A DNA stretch of 37,766 nt from Clostridia bacterium (GTDB lineage: Bacteria > Bacillota > Clostridia > Oscillospirales > Acutalibacteraceae), in the NCBI GenBank assembly GCA_017623575.1, contig JAGAOS010000064.1, positions 1 to 37,766 of the forward strand, in the 5' to 3' direction. The notes beneath the pieces are model-generated. The model had not been told where the DNA came from. It did no database searches and worked only from the letters and a program-made list of their open reading frames with translations. Shown piece by piece: positions 1 through 7,815 of the stretch. Within the stretch, counting starts at the first letter, position 1. The number at the start of each line of letters is the position of its first letter. The position numbers were made by a program, and so were the translations under genes.

Positions 1-200
1 ATCTTACATAGCAAAAACCTGATTTTCCTAATTGTTTGAAATTCGGCGTCTTTGACGTCTGTTTTGTTATGCCTTTTTTGCCGTCATACAATTCACAACA
101 TTTTTTAATTTTTAGACTTGACTTTTAATAGTTAGTCTTTCGCATGTAATCAAAATAATCACTAATATTCGGCAATTGTCGACATTGCATTAATAATTAT

Positions 201-240
201 ATCTGTATTACAGATAAATGTCAATATCTTTATTACAGAT
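201..240. promoter_or_regulatory. Paired XRE operator-like palindromes
   Basis: Two 15-bp elements lie 25 bp apart, start to start. The first (201-215) is a perfect palindrome, ATCTGTA-T-TACAGAT. The second (226-240) is ATCTTTA-T-TACAGAT, one base off perfect symmetry. They sit 29 bp before the start of the small XRE regulator, which is the usual place for autoregulatory operators. That the neighbouring protein binds them is inference. I see no other gene in 1-268. Confidence 0.55.
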
Positions 241-268
241 ATTGCATAATAATTTTGAGGTGATTGTT

Positions 269-484
269 ATGCTGTTTAGAAATTTACGAGGAATAAGAGA
301 AGACAGAGATATTAAACAAAAAGAAATTGCCGCATATTTAAATGTATCGCAAAATACTTATTCTCAATATGAAACAGGGGTAATTTCTTTAACCGCAGAA
401 ATATTAATTAAAATAGCAAATTATTATAATGTGAGCATAGATTATCTTTTGGACAGAACCAATAATCCTAAACTGCAAAAATAA
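269..484 (+). CDS. Small XRE-family HTH transcriptional regulator
   Basis: A 71-residue protein that is almost entirely one Cro/C1-type helix-turn-helix domain. The visible pattern is LRGIREDRDIKQKEIAAYL, then SQNTYSQYETG and a hydrophobic stretch ending in IDYLLDRTN, typical of XRE domains (SMART HTH_XRE). An in-frame ATG at 218 is possible, but it would lie inside the operator-like repeats and has no ribosome site. The ATG at 269 is preceded by TTTGAGGTG (254-262) and starts right before the domain, so I chose it. It is probably a DNA-binding repressor acting on its own promoter through the 201-240 palindromes. The next gene is rightward with its own promoter, so co-transcription is uncertain. 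Confidence 0.85.
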   Translation: MLFRNLRGIREDRDIKQKEIAAYLNVSQNTYSQYETGVISLTAEILIKIANYYNVSIDYLLDRTNNPKLQK

Positions 485-497
485 GTTGTTTTTATAC

Positions 498-526
498 TTG
501 CAAAATATGTAATTTTATGAGATAAT
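498..526 (+). promoter_or_regulatory. Sigma-A-type promoter of the symporter gene
   Basis: TTGCAA (498-503), a 17-bp spacer, then GATAAT (521-526), lying 31 bp before the symporter ATG and followed by the ribosome site AAAGAGGG (545-552). Confidence 0.5.
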
Positions 527-557
527 AAATGGAATTATATTTTTAAAGAGGGTTATT

Positions 558-1934
558 ATGGAAATTAATGCAAAAAAACAACGAAGTAGCTTTACAGGCA
601 AAATCGGTTTTGTGCTTGCTGCGGCAGGCTCTGCGGTAGGTTTGGGTAATATATGGCGATTCCCTTACCTTGCTGCAAAATACGGCGGCGGAACTTTTTT
701 ACTTATTTACATTATTTTATCAGTAACCTTTGGCTTTGCTCTTATGATTGCCGAAATTGCAATAGGTAGAAAAACAGGTCTTAGTCCTATTGGTGCTTAT
801 GAAAAGCTAAATAAAAAGTATTCTATTGTTGGTTATTTAGGCGCTTTGGTACCCGTTATAATACTCCCCTACTATTCAGTTATAGGTGGTTGGGTAACAA
901 AATATTTCTTTGCTTTTGTTACCGGCGATGCCGGTAATGCCGCCAATCCCGATTACTTTGGTAACTTTGTTTCCTCAACCGGAAATCCCTTGTTATGGTT
1001 TGCAGTATTTTTAGGTATTACCGCTGTTGTTGTTCTTTTGGGCGTTGAAAAGGGAATTGAAAAGGTAAGCAAAATTATGATGCCTGTACTTATATTCCTT
1101 TCAATAGGAATTGCTGTGTACACTATGTTTATTCCCGGCGCTATAGACGGCGTTCTTCACTATATTACACCTGATTTTTCAAATATGACCGCATCCAAGC
1201 TTTTATTAACGGTTGTTGCCGCTATGGGTCAGCTTTTCTACTCTATGTCCCTTGCAATGGGTATTATGATAACATACGGCTCATATATGAAAAAGGATGT
1301 TAATATTGAATCCTCTGTTCATCAAATAGAAATTTTTGATACCGGTGTTGCTTTTCTTGCAGGTCTTATGATTATTCCCGCCGTATCTGTTTACTCCCCC
1401 GATAAACTAGGTACTCAGGCAGGTCCTGGACTTATGTTTGAAACACTCCCTTCAATTTTTGCAGATATGCCGGGCGGTGCCATAATTGGCGCGGTATTCT
1501 TCCTTCTTGTTTTATTTGCAGCCCTTACATCCTCTATTTCTCTTATGGAAACGGTTGTTTCCATATTCCAAGATAAGTTTAAATTAAACAGAAAGTTTGC
1601 CTGCTTGGTTGTATTGTTAATTTGCATACTATTGGGTCTGCCCTCATCCTTAGGTTACGGAATCTGGGATAGCGTAAAAATTCTTGGTATGCAATTGCTT
1701 GATTTCTTTGACTTTATAAGCAACAGCGTAATTATGCCTATTGTTGCATTCCTTACCTGCATTTTTGTTGGCTTTGTTATTAAGCCAAAGGCTATTGAAG
1801 AAGAAATTGAGCTTTCAGGCAAGTTTAAATATAAAGCATTGTTTAATGTTATGATTAAATATGCAGCCCCTGTATTTCTTCTTTTAATTCTTGGGTCATC
1901 CATACTCAGTGCATTTGGAATTATAAGTCTTTAA
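558..1934 (+). CDS. Sodium:neurotransmitter symporter (NSS/SNF family) transporter
   Basis: A 458-residue polytopic membrane protein of the NSS family (TC 2.A.22, LeuT fold), which couples sodium entry to uptake of amino acids or related small amines. Residues 24-38 hold the TM1 signature GSAVGLGNIWRFPYL, whose unwound segment binds sodium and substrate in LeuT. About eleven hydrophobic segments follow and the length fits bacterial members (roughly 440-510). The ATG follows AAAGAGGG with five bases of spacing. The substrate cannot be read from sequence; many bacterial homologues are annotated as tryptophan, tyrosine or branched-chain amino acid transporters. It stands alone between the XRE gene and an ABC transporter, with a hairpin after the stop, so it is likely its own transcription unit. 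Confidence 0.93.
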   Translation: MEINAKKQRSSFTGKIGFVLAAAGSAVGLGNIWRFPYLAAKYGGGTFLLIYIILSVTFGFALMIAEIAIGRKTGLSPIGAYEKLNKKYSIVGYLGALVPVIILPYYSVIGGWVTKYFFAFVTGDAGNAANPDYFGNFVSSTGNPLLWFAVFLGITAVVVLLGVEKGIEKVSKIMMPVLIFLSIGIAVYTMFIPGAIDGVLHYITPDFSNMTASKLLLTVVAAMGQLFYSMSLAMGIMITYGSYMKKDVNIESSVHQIEIFDTGVAFLAGLMIIPAVSVYSPDKLGTQAGPGLMFETLPSIFADMPGGAIIGAVFFLLVLFAALTSSISLMETVVSIFQDKFKLNRKFACLVVLLICILLGLPSSLGYGIWDSVKILGMQLLDFFDFISNSVIMPIVAFLTCIFVGFVIKPKAIEEEIELSGKFKYKALFNVMIKYAAPVFLLLILGSSILSAFGIISL

Positions 1935-1941
1935 AGTCATT

Positions 1942-1969
1942 AAAAGCTCCGCTCTTTGGCGGGGCTTTT
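1942..1969 (+). terminator. Hairpin terminator after the symporter gene
   Basis: AAAAGCTCCGC (1942-1952) pairs with GGCGGGGCTTTT (1958-1969) around a short loop, with one G-U pair. The T-run is only four bases, so termination may be partial and could leak into the ABC transporter gene 33 bp downstream. Confidence 0.55.
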
Positions 1970-2002
1970 AGAGATTATAAATATTCAAGCGGAGCGATAA
2001 AA

Positions 2003-3763
2003 ATGAAAAGTCAAAAACCAAAGCAAAACACAAAGCTATTAAAAAGATTTTTACCCTATTATAAAAAATATAAAAAGACCCTTGTTTTGGATTTATTATG
2101 TGCCGCCCTTACAACAGTTTGCGAGCTTATTTTGCCACTTATTGCAAGGCAAATTACCGGCTATGCAACCGAAAACATTGCAGCGCTTACCACAAGGCTT
2201 ATTTTAACCTGGGCAACCTTTTACATAGTTTTAAGAATTATAGATACTTTAGCCAATTATTATATGGCATCTGTCGGTCACATAATGGGCGCCAAAATTG
2301 AATCGGATATGCGACACGACTTTTTCTATCATCTGCAAAAGCTTTCCTTTACTTATTATGATAAAGCAAAGGTCGGCACACTGATGTCACGAATTACCAA
2401 CGACCTTTTTGACATTACCGAATTTTCTCACCACTGTCCCGAGGAATTTTTTATTGCTGGAATAAAAATAGTTGCATCCTTTATTATTCTTTGCACAATG
2501 AATGTACCTCTGACCTTAATTGTTTTTGCAGTAATACCGATTATGGTTTTGGTTCTGGCTAAATATCAACGAAGAATGAAGGAAGGTTTTCGTGATTCGC
2601 GCACCCAGATTGGCGAACTCAACTCCCAAGTTGAGGATAGTCTGCTTGGCATACGAGTAGTTAAATCCTTTGCAAAAGAAGATTATGAGCAGAAGAAATT
2701 TGACAAAGGTAATCTGACCTTTTTAAGCGTTAAAGAACGCGTTTATAAAATTATGGGTGCATTTCAATCCTGCACCCGCCTTTTTGACGGCATAATGTAC
2801 ATTATTGTTGTGGCAGTTGGTGCATTCTTCCTCAAGGATGGATACATAACTGCAGGTGATTATGTTGCCTATCTACTTTTTGTAACCACCCTTATGACAT
2901 CAGTAAGAAGAATTGTTGAGTTTTCTGAACAGTTCCAACGCGGTATGACGGGTATTGAACGCTTTTCGGAAATATTGGATATTGAGCCTGATATTAAGGA
3001 TAATAAAAATGCAAGTGAGCTTAAAAATGTTAAAGGAGAAATTGAATTAAAAAATGTTTCATTCCATTATAACGAGGATAAACGCGATGTTATCTCAGGT
3101 CTTAATCTTTCGGTAAATGCGGGTGAAAGTATTGCCCTTGTAGGACCTTCAGGCGGTGGAAAAACAACTCTTTGTTCACTTCTCCCCCGTTTTTATGACA
3201 TAACCGAGGGTGAAATTACAATTGACGGCACAGATATTAAATCCATAACCCTAAAAAGCTTAAGAGAAAACATTGGTATGGTAGCGCAGGATGTTTATTT
3301 GTTTTCGGGCAGCATAAGAGAAAACATTACCTACGGCAATCCCGATGCTACGGATGAAGAAATTATTGCTGCCGCAAAGCTAGCGGGAGCAGATGAATTT
3401 ATAAGCGAGCTCCCCGACGGATATGATTCATATGTAGGTGAACGCGGAATAATGCTTTCAGGTGGACAAAAGCAAAGAATATCTATTGCCAGAGTTTTTC
3501 TTAAAAATCCCCCAATTTTAATTTTAGATGAGGCAACAAGTGCTCTGGATAATGAAAGCGAACGACTTGTACAGCAGTCCCTTGAACGACTTGCAAAGGG
3601 TAGAACCACCTTTACCATTGCCCACCGCCTTACAACAATTAAAAACGCCGACAGAATTTTAGTGCTTACCGAAAACGGAATTGAGGAATCGGGAAGTCAT
3701 AAAGAACTCCTACAAAAAGGTGGACTTTACAGCGAGCTTTATAAGCTATATTCTGCGGAATAA
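2003..3763 (+). CDS. ABC exporter, fused permease/ATP-binding protein
   Basis: A 586-residue type IV ABC half-transporter (MsbA/LmrA-like, MdlB class). Residues 1 to about 320 form the six-helix ABC_membrane domain and about 350-586 the nucleotide-binding domain. The ATPase motifs are all intact: Walker A GPSGGGKTT near residue 381, signature LSGGQKQR near 486, Walker B ILILDEATSALD near 503-514, and the H-loop IAHRL near 541. It should act as a dimer exporting a lipid, peptide or drug-like compound. No partner half-transporter is adjacent, so a homodimer is likely. The ATG follows GGAG (1991-1994). No substrate can be assigned. Confidence 0.93.
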   Translation: MKSQKPKQNTKLLKRFLPYYKKYKKTLVLDLLCAALTTVCELILPLIARQITGYATENIAALTTRLILTWATFYIVLRIIDTLANYYMASVGHIMGAKIESDMRHDFFYHLQKLSFTYYDKAKVGTLMSRITNDLFDITEFSHHCPEEFFIAGIKIVASFIILCTMNVPLTLIVFAVIPIMVLVLAKYQRRMKEGFRDSRTQIGELNSQVEDSLLGIRVVKSFAKEDYEQKKFDKGNLTFLSVKERVYKIMGAFQSCTRLFDGIMYIIVVAVGAFFLKDGYITAGDYVAYLLFVTTLMTSVRRIVEFSEQFQRGMTGIERFSEILDIEPDIKDNKNASELKNVKGEIELKNVSFHYNEDKRDVISGLNLSVNAGESIALVGPSGGGKTTLCSLLPRFYDITEGEITIDGTDIKSITLKSLRENIGMVAQDVYLFSGSIRENITYGNPDATDEEIIAAAKLAGADEFISELPDGYDSYVGERGIMLSGGQKQRISIARVFLKNPPILILDEATSALDNESERLVQQSLERLAKGRTTFTIAHRLTTIKNADRILVLTENGIEESGSHKELLQKGGLYSELYKLYSAE

Positions 3764-3794
3764 TATCACAAAGCAAACCTTTTAAATTTTTTTA

Positions 3795-3822
3795 TTGACT
3801 TCTGTTTAAAAATAATTATAAT
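3795..3822 (+). promoter_or_regulatory. Near-consensus sigma-A promoter of the oxidoreductase-amidohydrolase pair
   Basis: TTGACT (3795-3800), a 16-bp spacer and a perfect TATAAT (3817-3822), located 45 bp before the ATG of the Gfo/Idh/MocA gene. It is strong enough to suggest high basal expression or control by a separate operator. Confidence 0.65.
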
Positions 3823-3866
3823 AAATTTGTAAAAGAATTTTTATGCAAAGTAAAGGAGATATTTTT

Positions 3867-4937
3867 ATGGAACCTATTAAAATTGGTATTGTGGGTATCG
3901 GTCGTGCAGGATGGGGTGCCCACACAAATGAAATTGCAGACAAGGAAGATATGTTTAAAATCGTTGCCGCTTGCGATATTATTGATGAGCGCAATGAGAT
4001 TATGGCAGAAAAATACGGTTGCCGTACATACACAAAGGTTGAGGACCTTGTAAACGATCCCGAGGTTGAGCTTGTAGACATTGCAACCCGCTCAATTGAC
4101 CATTACAAACACGCTAAGATGGCTTTAGATGCAGGCAAGGCTGTTTTGGTTGAAAAGCCGCTTTCTGTTGAATATGAAGAAGCTAAAGACCTTATGGATA
4201 ACAGCAATAAGCCGGGCAAACCCAGACTTTTTGTTCGTCACAACCGCCGTTTTGAGCTTGCCTTTAACGAAGTTTTAAAAACAATTAACTCCGGTATTTT
4301 GGGTGATGTTTATGAGGCAGGTACAACCCAGCGTAGCTTTGAATTCCGTGACGACTGGCAGACCTTAGAGGAGTTTGGCGGCGGACTTTTCAGAAACTGG
4401 GGTCCCCACCTTATAGACCATTGCTTACATCTTTTAGGCGCACCCGTTGCCGATACATACAGCGAATTCAAACAGGTTACTGCAGGCGGTGACAGCGAAG
4501 ACCACATTTATATTCGTCTTATGGGTGAAAATGACCGTACCGTAACGCTTTCACTTACAGGTGCCGCCACACTCGGAGTTGGACGCACCTTCTATGCATA
4601 TGGTAATCGTGGCTCGATGGAGGTTATTGGTAATCACGTTAAGCTTCGCTACATAAATCCCGAACAGGTCATACCCGAGCCTGTTGCCAATCCCGGCGCA
4701 CCCGCAATGAGTTTTGGCAAAAGCGGTACTTTCGCTACCAAAACTCCTATTGAATGGATTGAAAAGGAATACGATTTAGAGGGAGAAAACCTTTCGCAGA
4801 TGTGGACACACCTTTACAAGGATTTCCGTGAAGGAATCCCCTATCCTATCACCGATGAAGAGGCTCTGGAGGTTATCAGAGTTATTGCAATGATTAAAAA
4901 TAACACCAAGATAACCAAAATTAAAAAGAGTAAATAA
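3867..4937 (+). CDS. Gfo/Idh/MocA family NAD(P)-dependent oxidoreductase
   Basis: A 356-residue dehydrogenase of the Gfo/Idh/MocA family, cytoplasmic enzymes that oxidise or reduce sugars, inositols and related polyols with NAD(P). The N-terminal Rossmann fold shows GIVGIGRAGWGAH within the first 20 residues. The family EKP motif (VEKPLS, catalytic-type lysine near residue 97) is present, followed by the alpha/beta substrate domain. An upstream in-frame ATG at 3843 exists, but the ATG at 3867 has an ideal AAGGAG site (3853-3858) and starts exactly at the Rossmann strand. It shares a promoter with the amidohydrolase 12 bp downstream, suggesting the two act on one sugar-type substrate. The exact substrate is unknown. 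Confidence 0.92.
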   Translation: MEPIKIGIVGIGRAGWGAHTNEIADKEDMFKIVAACDIIDERNEIMAEKYGCRTYTKVEDLVNDPEVELVDIATRSIDHYKHAKMALDAGKAVLVEKPLSVEYEEAKDLMDNSNKPGKPRLFVRHNRRFELAFNEVLKTINSGILGDVYEAGTTQRSFEFRDDWQTLEEFGGGLFRNWGPHLIDHCLHLLGAPVADTYSEFKQVTAGGDSEDHIYIRLMGENDRTVTLSLTGAATLGVGRTFYAYGNRGSMEVIGNHVKLRYINPEQVIPEPVANPGAPAMSFGKSGTFATKTPIEWIEKEYDLEGENLSQMWTHLYKDFREGIPYPITDEEALEVIRVIAMIKNNTKITKIKKSK

Positions 4938-4949
4938 TTAGGTGCTTCA

Positions 4950-5654
4950 ATGTATAATTGTCTATCTTTACCAAAGTTAACACACTCTCCCATCGATATT
5001 CATTCCCATTTTAACCATGGTTCGGAATTTGATTGTCCTGAAACAGCAATCCATATTAGAGGAATTGATTTTGTTGAATCGGTATATCAAAAAGCAAATA
5101 TTTCGCAGGTTGGAATTTCCACCTTTCCATCCGTATTTGAACACACAGAAAGTATCGTAGACGAAAATGAATATTTACATAAACTAACAGACGAAAAAGA
5201 ATGGGTATATCAGTGGGTGGTGATTGATCCAAGGCAAAAGCAAACCTATAATCAAGCGAAAAAAATGCTACCTCACCCCAAAGTTTTAGGTATCAAAATA
5301 CATCCATCTTTTCACGAATACGATTTTTTAGATTATGCAGACGAACTCTTTGCCTTTGCAAACGAGAATAAATCGGTTGTATTGATGCATCCACAACATA
5401 TATCACAAATGCCATCGCTTATAGATAATTATCCTGATATGAAGCTCATAATCGCACATCTGGGTTCGGTGGAACACATAGATGCTATCGCCAATACACG
5501 GCACGGTAATATTTATACTGATACCTCCGGTAGTGCAAGTTCATTCAATAACGTTATTGAATATGCCGTAAAGCAAGTAGGCTCAGAAAAAATTCTTTTT
5601 GGAACTGATACCTACGCTTTTGCTTTTCAATTTGGTAGAATTGCGCTTTCGTAG
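4950..5654 (+). CDS. TIM-barrel amidohydrolase (amidohydrolase_2-like), ended early by an amber codon
   Basis: A 234-residue metal-dependent hydrolase of the amidohydrolase superfamily. Visible metal-site motifs in order: IDIHSHF near the N-terminus, GIKIHPSFHEYDF, VLMHPQH, LIIAHLGS and the late FGTDTYAF aspartate. Such enzymes hydrolyse lactones or amides, or decarboxylate ring acids. The frame stops at TAG (5652-5654), but the same frame continues for 23 sense codons to TAA at 5724-5726. That extension encodes an amphipathic helix ending NLFPKAFK, the usual end of this family (an N-A-x-x-L-F helix). TAG serves as a normal stop in hrcA, grpE and other genes here, so recoding is unlikely. A recent nonsense mutation, a sequencing error or a tolerated truncation are the alternatives. 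It follows the oxidoreductase gene by 12 bp. Confidence 0.82.
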   Translation: MYNCLSLPKLTHSPIDIHSHFNHGSEFDCPETAIHIRGIDFVESVYQKANISQVGISTFPSVFEHTESIVDENEYLHKLTDEKEWVYQWVVIDPRQKQTYNQAKKMLPHPKVLGIKIHPSFHEYDFLDYADELFAFANENKSVVLMHPQHISQMPSLIDNYPDMKLIIAHLGSVEHIDAIANTRHGNIYTDTSGSASSFNNVIEYAVKQVGSEKILFGTDTYAFAFQFGRIALS

Positions 5655-5753
5655 CTCTCTTTTGAGGATAAAGAAAACATTTTTTGGAAAAACGCAATAA
5701 ACCTGTTTCCTAAAGCATTCAAATAAACTATTCTTAAATAGGATGGATTGTCA

Positions 5754-5788
5754 AAAAAATGCAGACGATTTTTTCGTCTGCATTTTTT
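5754..5788. terminator. Bidirectional terminator between convergent genes
   Basis: A perfect 15-bp stem (5754-5768 with 5774-5788) around a five-T loop. The core is ATGCAGACGA/TCGTCTGCAT, with A- and T-runs on the flanks. It can end both the rightward amidohydrolase transcript and the leftward AraC transcript. Confidence 0.9.
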
Positions 5789-5831
5789 GTATTGAGATTT
5801 CTAACAATCATTTAACCAATAGATTTTGTTT

Positions 5832-6641
5832 TCATTTGTGCTCGGTTGGATTTATTGAAGCACTATTTTTATAGACAAATGGTGATAAACCAACCTTGCT
5901 TTTAAATATTTTGCACAGATATGACGCTGAACAAAAACCGACTAACTCAGCAATTTCCTGAGTTGTTTTTTCAGGTGCGTCTAAAAGTATTTCTTTTGCC
6001 ATCTCAATCTTTTTATTAAGTATATATTCCATAGGCGGAACACCAAAATTTTTAATAAAAAGTCTTCGCAAATGTGCAGGCGAATAACCTGAAATTTGTG
6101 AAAGAAAAGAAGGCGTTATTTTTTTGTAATAGTTAATGTTTATATATTCTATAGTTGATAAAAGCTTATGTTTATCCGTATAGACCTCGCTTTTTTCCAG
6201 TCTTTTTAAGCAAAGCAGATATAAAAGTTTTAAAAATAATTCGGCAATTTTAATTTTAGACAGATATGCGCCAGAACGGTGAACCTCGCCTATTTCCTTG
6301 AATAAGTTAAGAGCGTTTAACTCTTTTGTTACGGTATTAATTTGAAAATCAAAATCATATTCACAATAAAAAGAAATAAAGTAATATGAAATATCTTCAT
6401 TCGAAACATTTGTAAAAGTAACCTTTTCAAAACTCCGGATAAAAACAATATCGCCTGCATTGCAAATTTCATTATACTCTTTAGTGCAAACCCCCATTTT
6501 ACCCGATTCAACATAAAAAAATGCAGCACATTCAGTAGCTTGTGTACACTCCCAACCAGCACGATGCCTATAATAACCCGCATTTTTAAATGCCTTTATT
6601 GGATTTGCAGTAAAATTGTCAAAATCATTTATATTCTTCAT
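5832..6641 (-). CDS. AraC-family transcriptional regulator (lyase operon)
   Basis: A 269-residue AraC/XylS regulator. Residues 1 to about 150 form a cupin-like sensory domain (AAFFYVESGKMGV, then a GDIVFIRSFE strand). Residues from about 165 carry the two-HTH DNA-binding domain, with SPAHLRRLFIKNFGVPPMEYI in the first half and TQEIAELVGFCSASYLCKIF in the second. The ATG follows AAAGGAA on the minus strand. It is divergent from the five-gene lyase operon, and the shared intergenic region holds two TGAGCG half-sites 21 bp apart next to the -35 of that operon. I infer it activates the operon in response to a sugar-type ligand. It is convergent with the amidohydrolase gene. Confidence 0.93.
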   Translation of the reverse strand: MKNINDFDNFTANPIKAFKNAGYYRHRAGWECTQATECAAFFYVESGKMGVCTKEYNEICNAGDIVFIRSFEKVTFTNVSNEDISYYFISFYCEYDFDFQINTVTKELNALNLFKEIGEVHRSGAYLSKIKIAELFLKLLYLLCLKRLEKSEVYTDKHKLLSTIEYININYYKKITPSFLSQISGYSPAHLRRLFIKNFGVPPMEYILNKKIEMAKEILLDAPEKTTQEIAELVGFCSASYLCKIFKSKVGLSPFVYKNSASINPTEHK

Positions 6642-6670
6642 ATTTCTATTTCCTTTTTAATGTTATATTT

Positions 6671-6699
6671 ATTTTATATAAATATAATTTATTTGTCAA
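6671..6699 (-). promoter_or_regulatory. Promoter of the araC-type regulator (leftward)
   Basis: On the minus strand: TTGACA (6694-6699), a 17-bp spacer, then TAAAAT (6671-6676). This is a full-consensus -35 only 2 bp from the proposed AraC half-sites, so autoregulation is plausible. Confidence 0.65.
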
Positions 6700-6700
6700 T

Positions 6701-6732
6701 ATAAATGAGCGAATTATTATATAAATTGAGCG
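6701..6732. promoter_or_regulatory. Putative AraC operator: two direct half-sites 21 bp apart
   Basis: ATAAATGAGCG (6701-6711) and ATAAATTGAGCG (6721-6732) are direct repeats sharing TGAGCG exactly 21 bp apart, two helical turns. This is the geometry of AraC I1/I2-type sites. The second copy ends 9 bp before the -35 of the rightward promoter, a class II activator position. Binding is inferred. Confidence 0.6.
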
Positions 6733-6741
6733 TAGATTATA

Positions 6742-6770
6742 TTGAAATATGTGCACTATGATTGTATAAT
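6742..6770 (+). promoter_or_regulatory. Promoter of the lyase operon
   Basis: TTGAAA (6742-6747), a 17-bp spacer, and a perfect TATAAT (6765-6770). The first gene starts 29 bp downstream behind AAGGAG. Confidence 0.7.
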
Positions 6771-6799
6771 TACAATAATAAAATATATAAGGAGTAGCT

Positions 6800-7804
6800 A
6801 TGAAAGCGTTAGTTGCAATACAAAAGAATGAAACCTTCGATACTTTTTTCACAAAAGATAATATTGCCTTTGCCGAATCACTCGGTACAATTGTATGGCA
6901 TAATACAGCAAATGAATCTTTGGATGAATTAAAAGCAAAAATAAAGGATTGCGATACCTACATAACCTGTTGGGGTTCACCGTCACTCACGCCCGAAATG
7001 CTTGAGTGTGCACCAAAACTAAAATTGCTGACTCACCTAGGTTCTACTGTAGCCCCTGTTGTATGTAGCGAGGTTTATGAGCGTGGTATAAAGGTCATAA
7101 GCGGATTTGACTATTTTTCAAAATCAACAGCTGAAGGTACAGTAGCATACATGTTATCGGCAATGCGAAAGATACCTTTTTATAATCATAGATTGAAAAA
7201 CCAAAAAATATGGCGTGAAGCAGATGATTATACAGACAGCGTTATATATAAAAAGGTAGGGCTTGTTGGCTATGGTGGCGTTGGTCGATATGTTGCTAAA
7301 ATGCTTAGTAATTTTGATGTTGATATTAAAGTAAACGACCTTCTCGCACTGCCGGAAAAAGATAAAAAACTTTTTGGCTTTACAGAATGCAGCATAGAAG
7401 AAATTTTTGAAACCTGCGATATCATATCAATTCATCTGCCGTACAACAACAGCACACACCATATAATTGATGATACTTTGCTTTCAAAAATAAAACCCGG
7501 CTCGCTGCTTGTTAATACGTCCCGTGGTGCTGTAATTGATGAGGCGGCAATGATAAAGCACCTTCAAAACAATGATTTTAATGCAGCCCTTGATGTTTAT
7601 GAACAAGAACCTATTAATATGTGCAACCCTATGTTGTCACTTCCCAATGTTTTAATGCTTCCACATCAGGCCGGAGTTACCGTAAATTTGCGTGCAGTAC
7701 TTACGCATAATCTACTACAGGAAAGTGCCGACTTCATTGATAAAGGAATACCTGTAAAAAATGAAATATCTGCTGAAAAAGCTAGAAATATGTCTAAATT
7801 TTAA
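6800..7804 (+). CDS. D-isomer-specific 2-hydroxyacid dehydrogenase family protein
   Basis: A 334-residue NAD-dependent dehydrogenase of the phosphoglycerate/2-hydroxyacid dehydrogenase family, which interconverts 2-hydroxy acids and 2-keto acids. The nucleotide fold shows VGLVGYGGVGRYVA. The catalytic triad can be placed: Arg242 in NTSRGAVIDE, Glu270 in YEQEP and His289 in LPHQAG. There is no regulatory ACT domain, which argues against a serine-biosynthetic SerA. It is the first gene of the AraC-controlled operon, 11 bp ahead of the lyase gene. I infer it reduces or oxidises an intermediate of uronate or aldonate breakdown. The ATG follows AAGGAG. Confidence 0.92.
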   Translation: MKALVAIQKNETFDTFFTKDNIAFAESLGTIVWHNTANESLDELKAKIKDCDTYITCWGSPSLTPEMLECAPKLKLLTHLGSTVAPVVCSEVYERGIKVISGFDYFSKSTAEGTVAYMLSAMRKIPFYNHRLKNQKIWREADDYTDSVIYKKVGLVGYGGVGRYVAKMLSNFDVDIKVNDLLALPEKDKKLFGFTECSIEEIFETCDIISIHLPYNNSTHHIIDDTLLSKIKPGSLLVNTSRGAVIDEAAMIKHLQNNDFNAALDVYEQEPINMCNPMLSLPNVLMLPHQAGVTVNLRAVLTHNLLQESADFIDKGIPVKNEISAEKARNMSKF

Positions 7805-7815
7805 GGAGAAGAACT

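Noticed and set aside
1415-1903. Minus-strand open frames inside the symporter gene
   Set aside because: They lie opposite a gene with clear family motifs, have no ribosome sites and no domain pattern; they are antisense shadows.
5652-5654. TAG reassigned to an amino acid in this organism
   Set aside because: Several intact genes (hrcA, grpE, the DMT permease, TIGR03936, the unknown 14237 gene) end naturally at TAG exactly where their families end, so TAG is a normal stop here.
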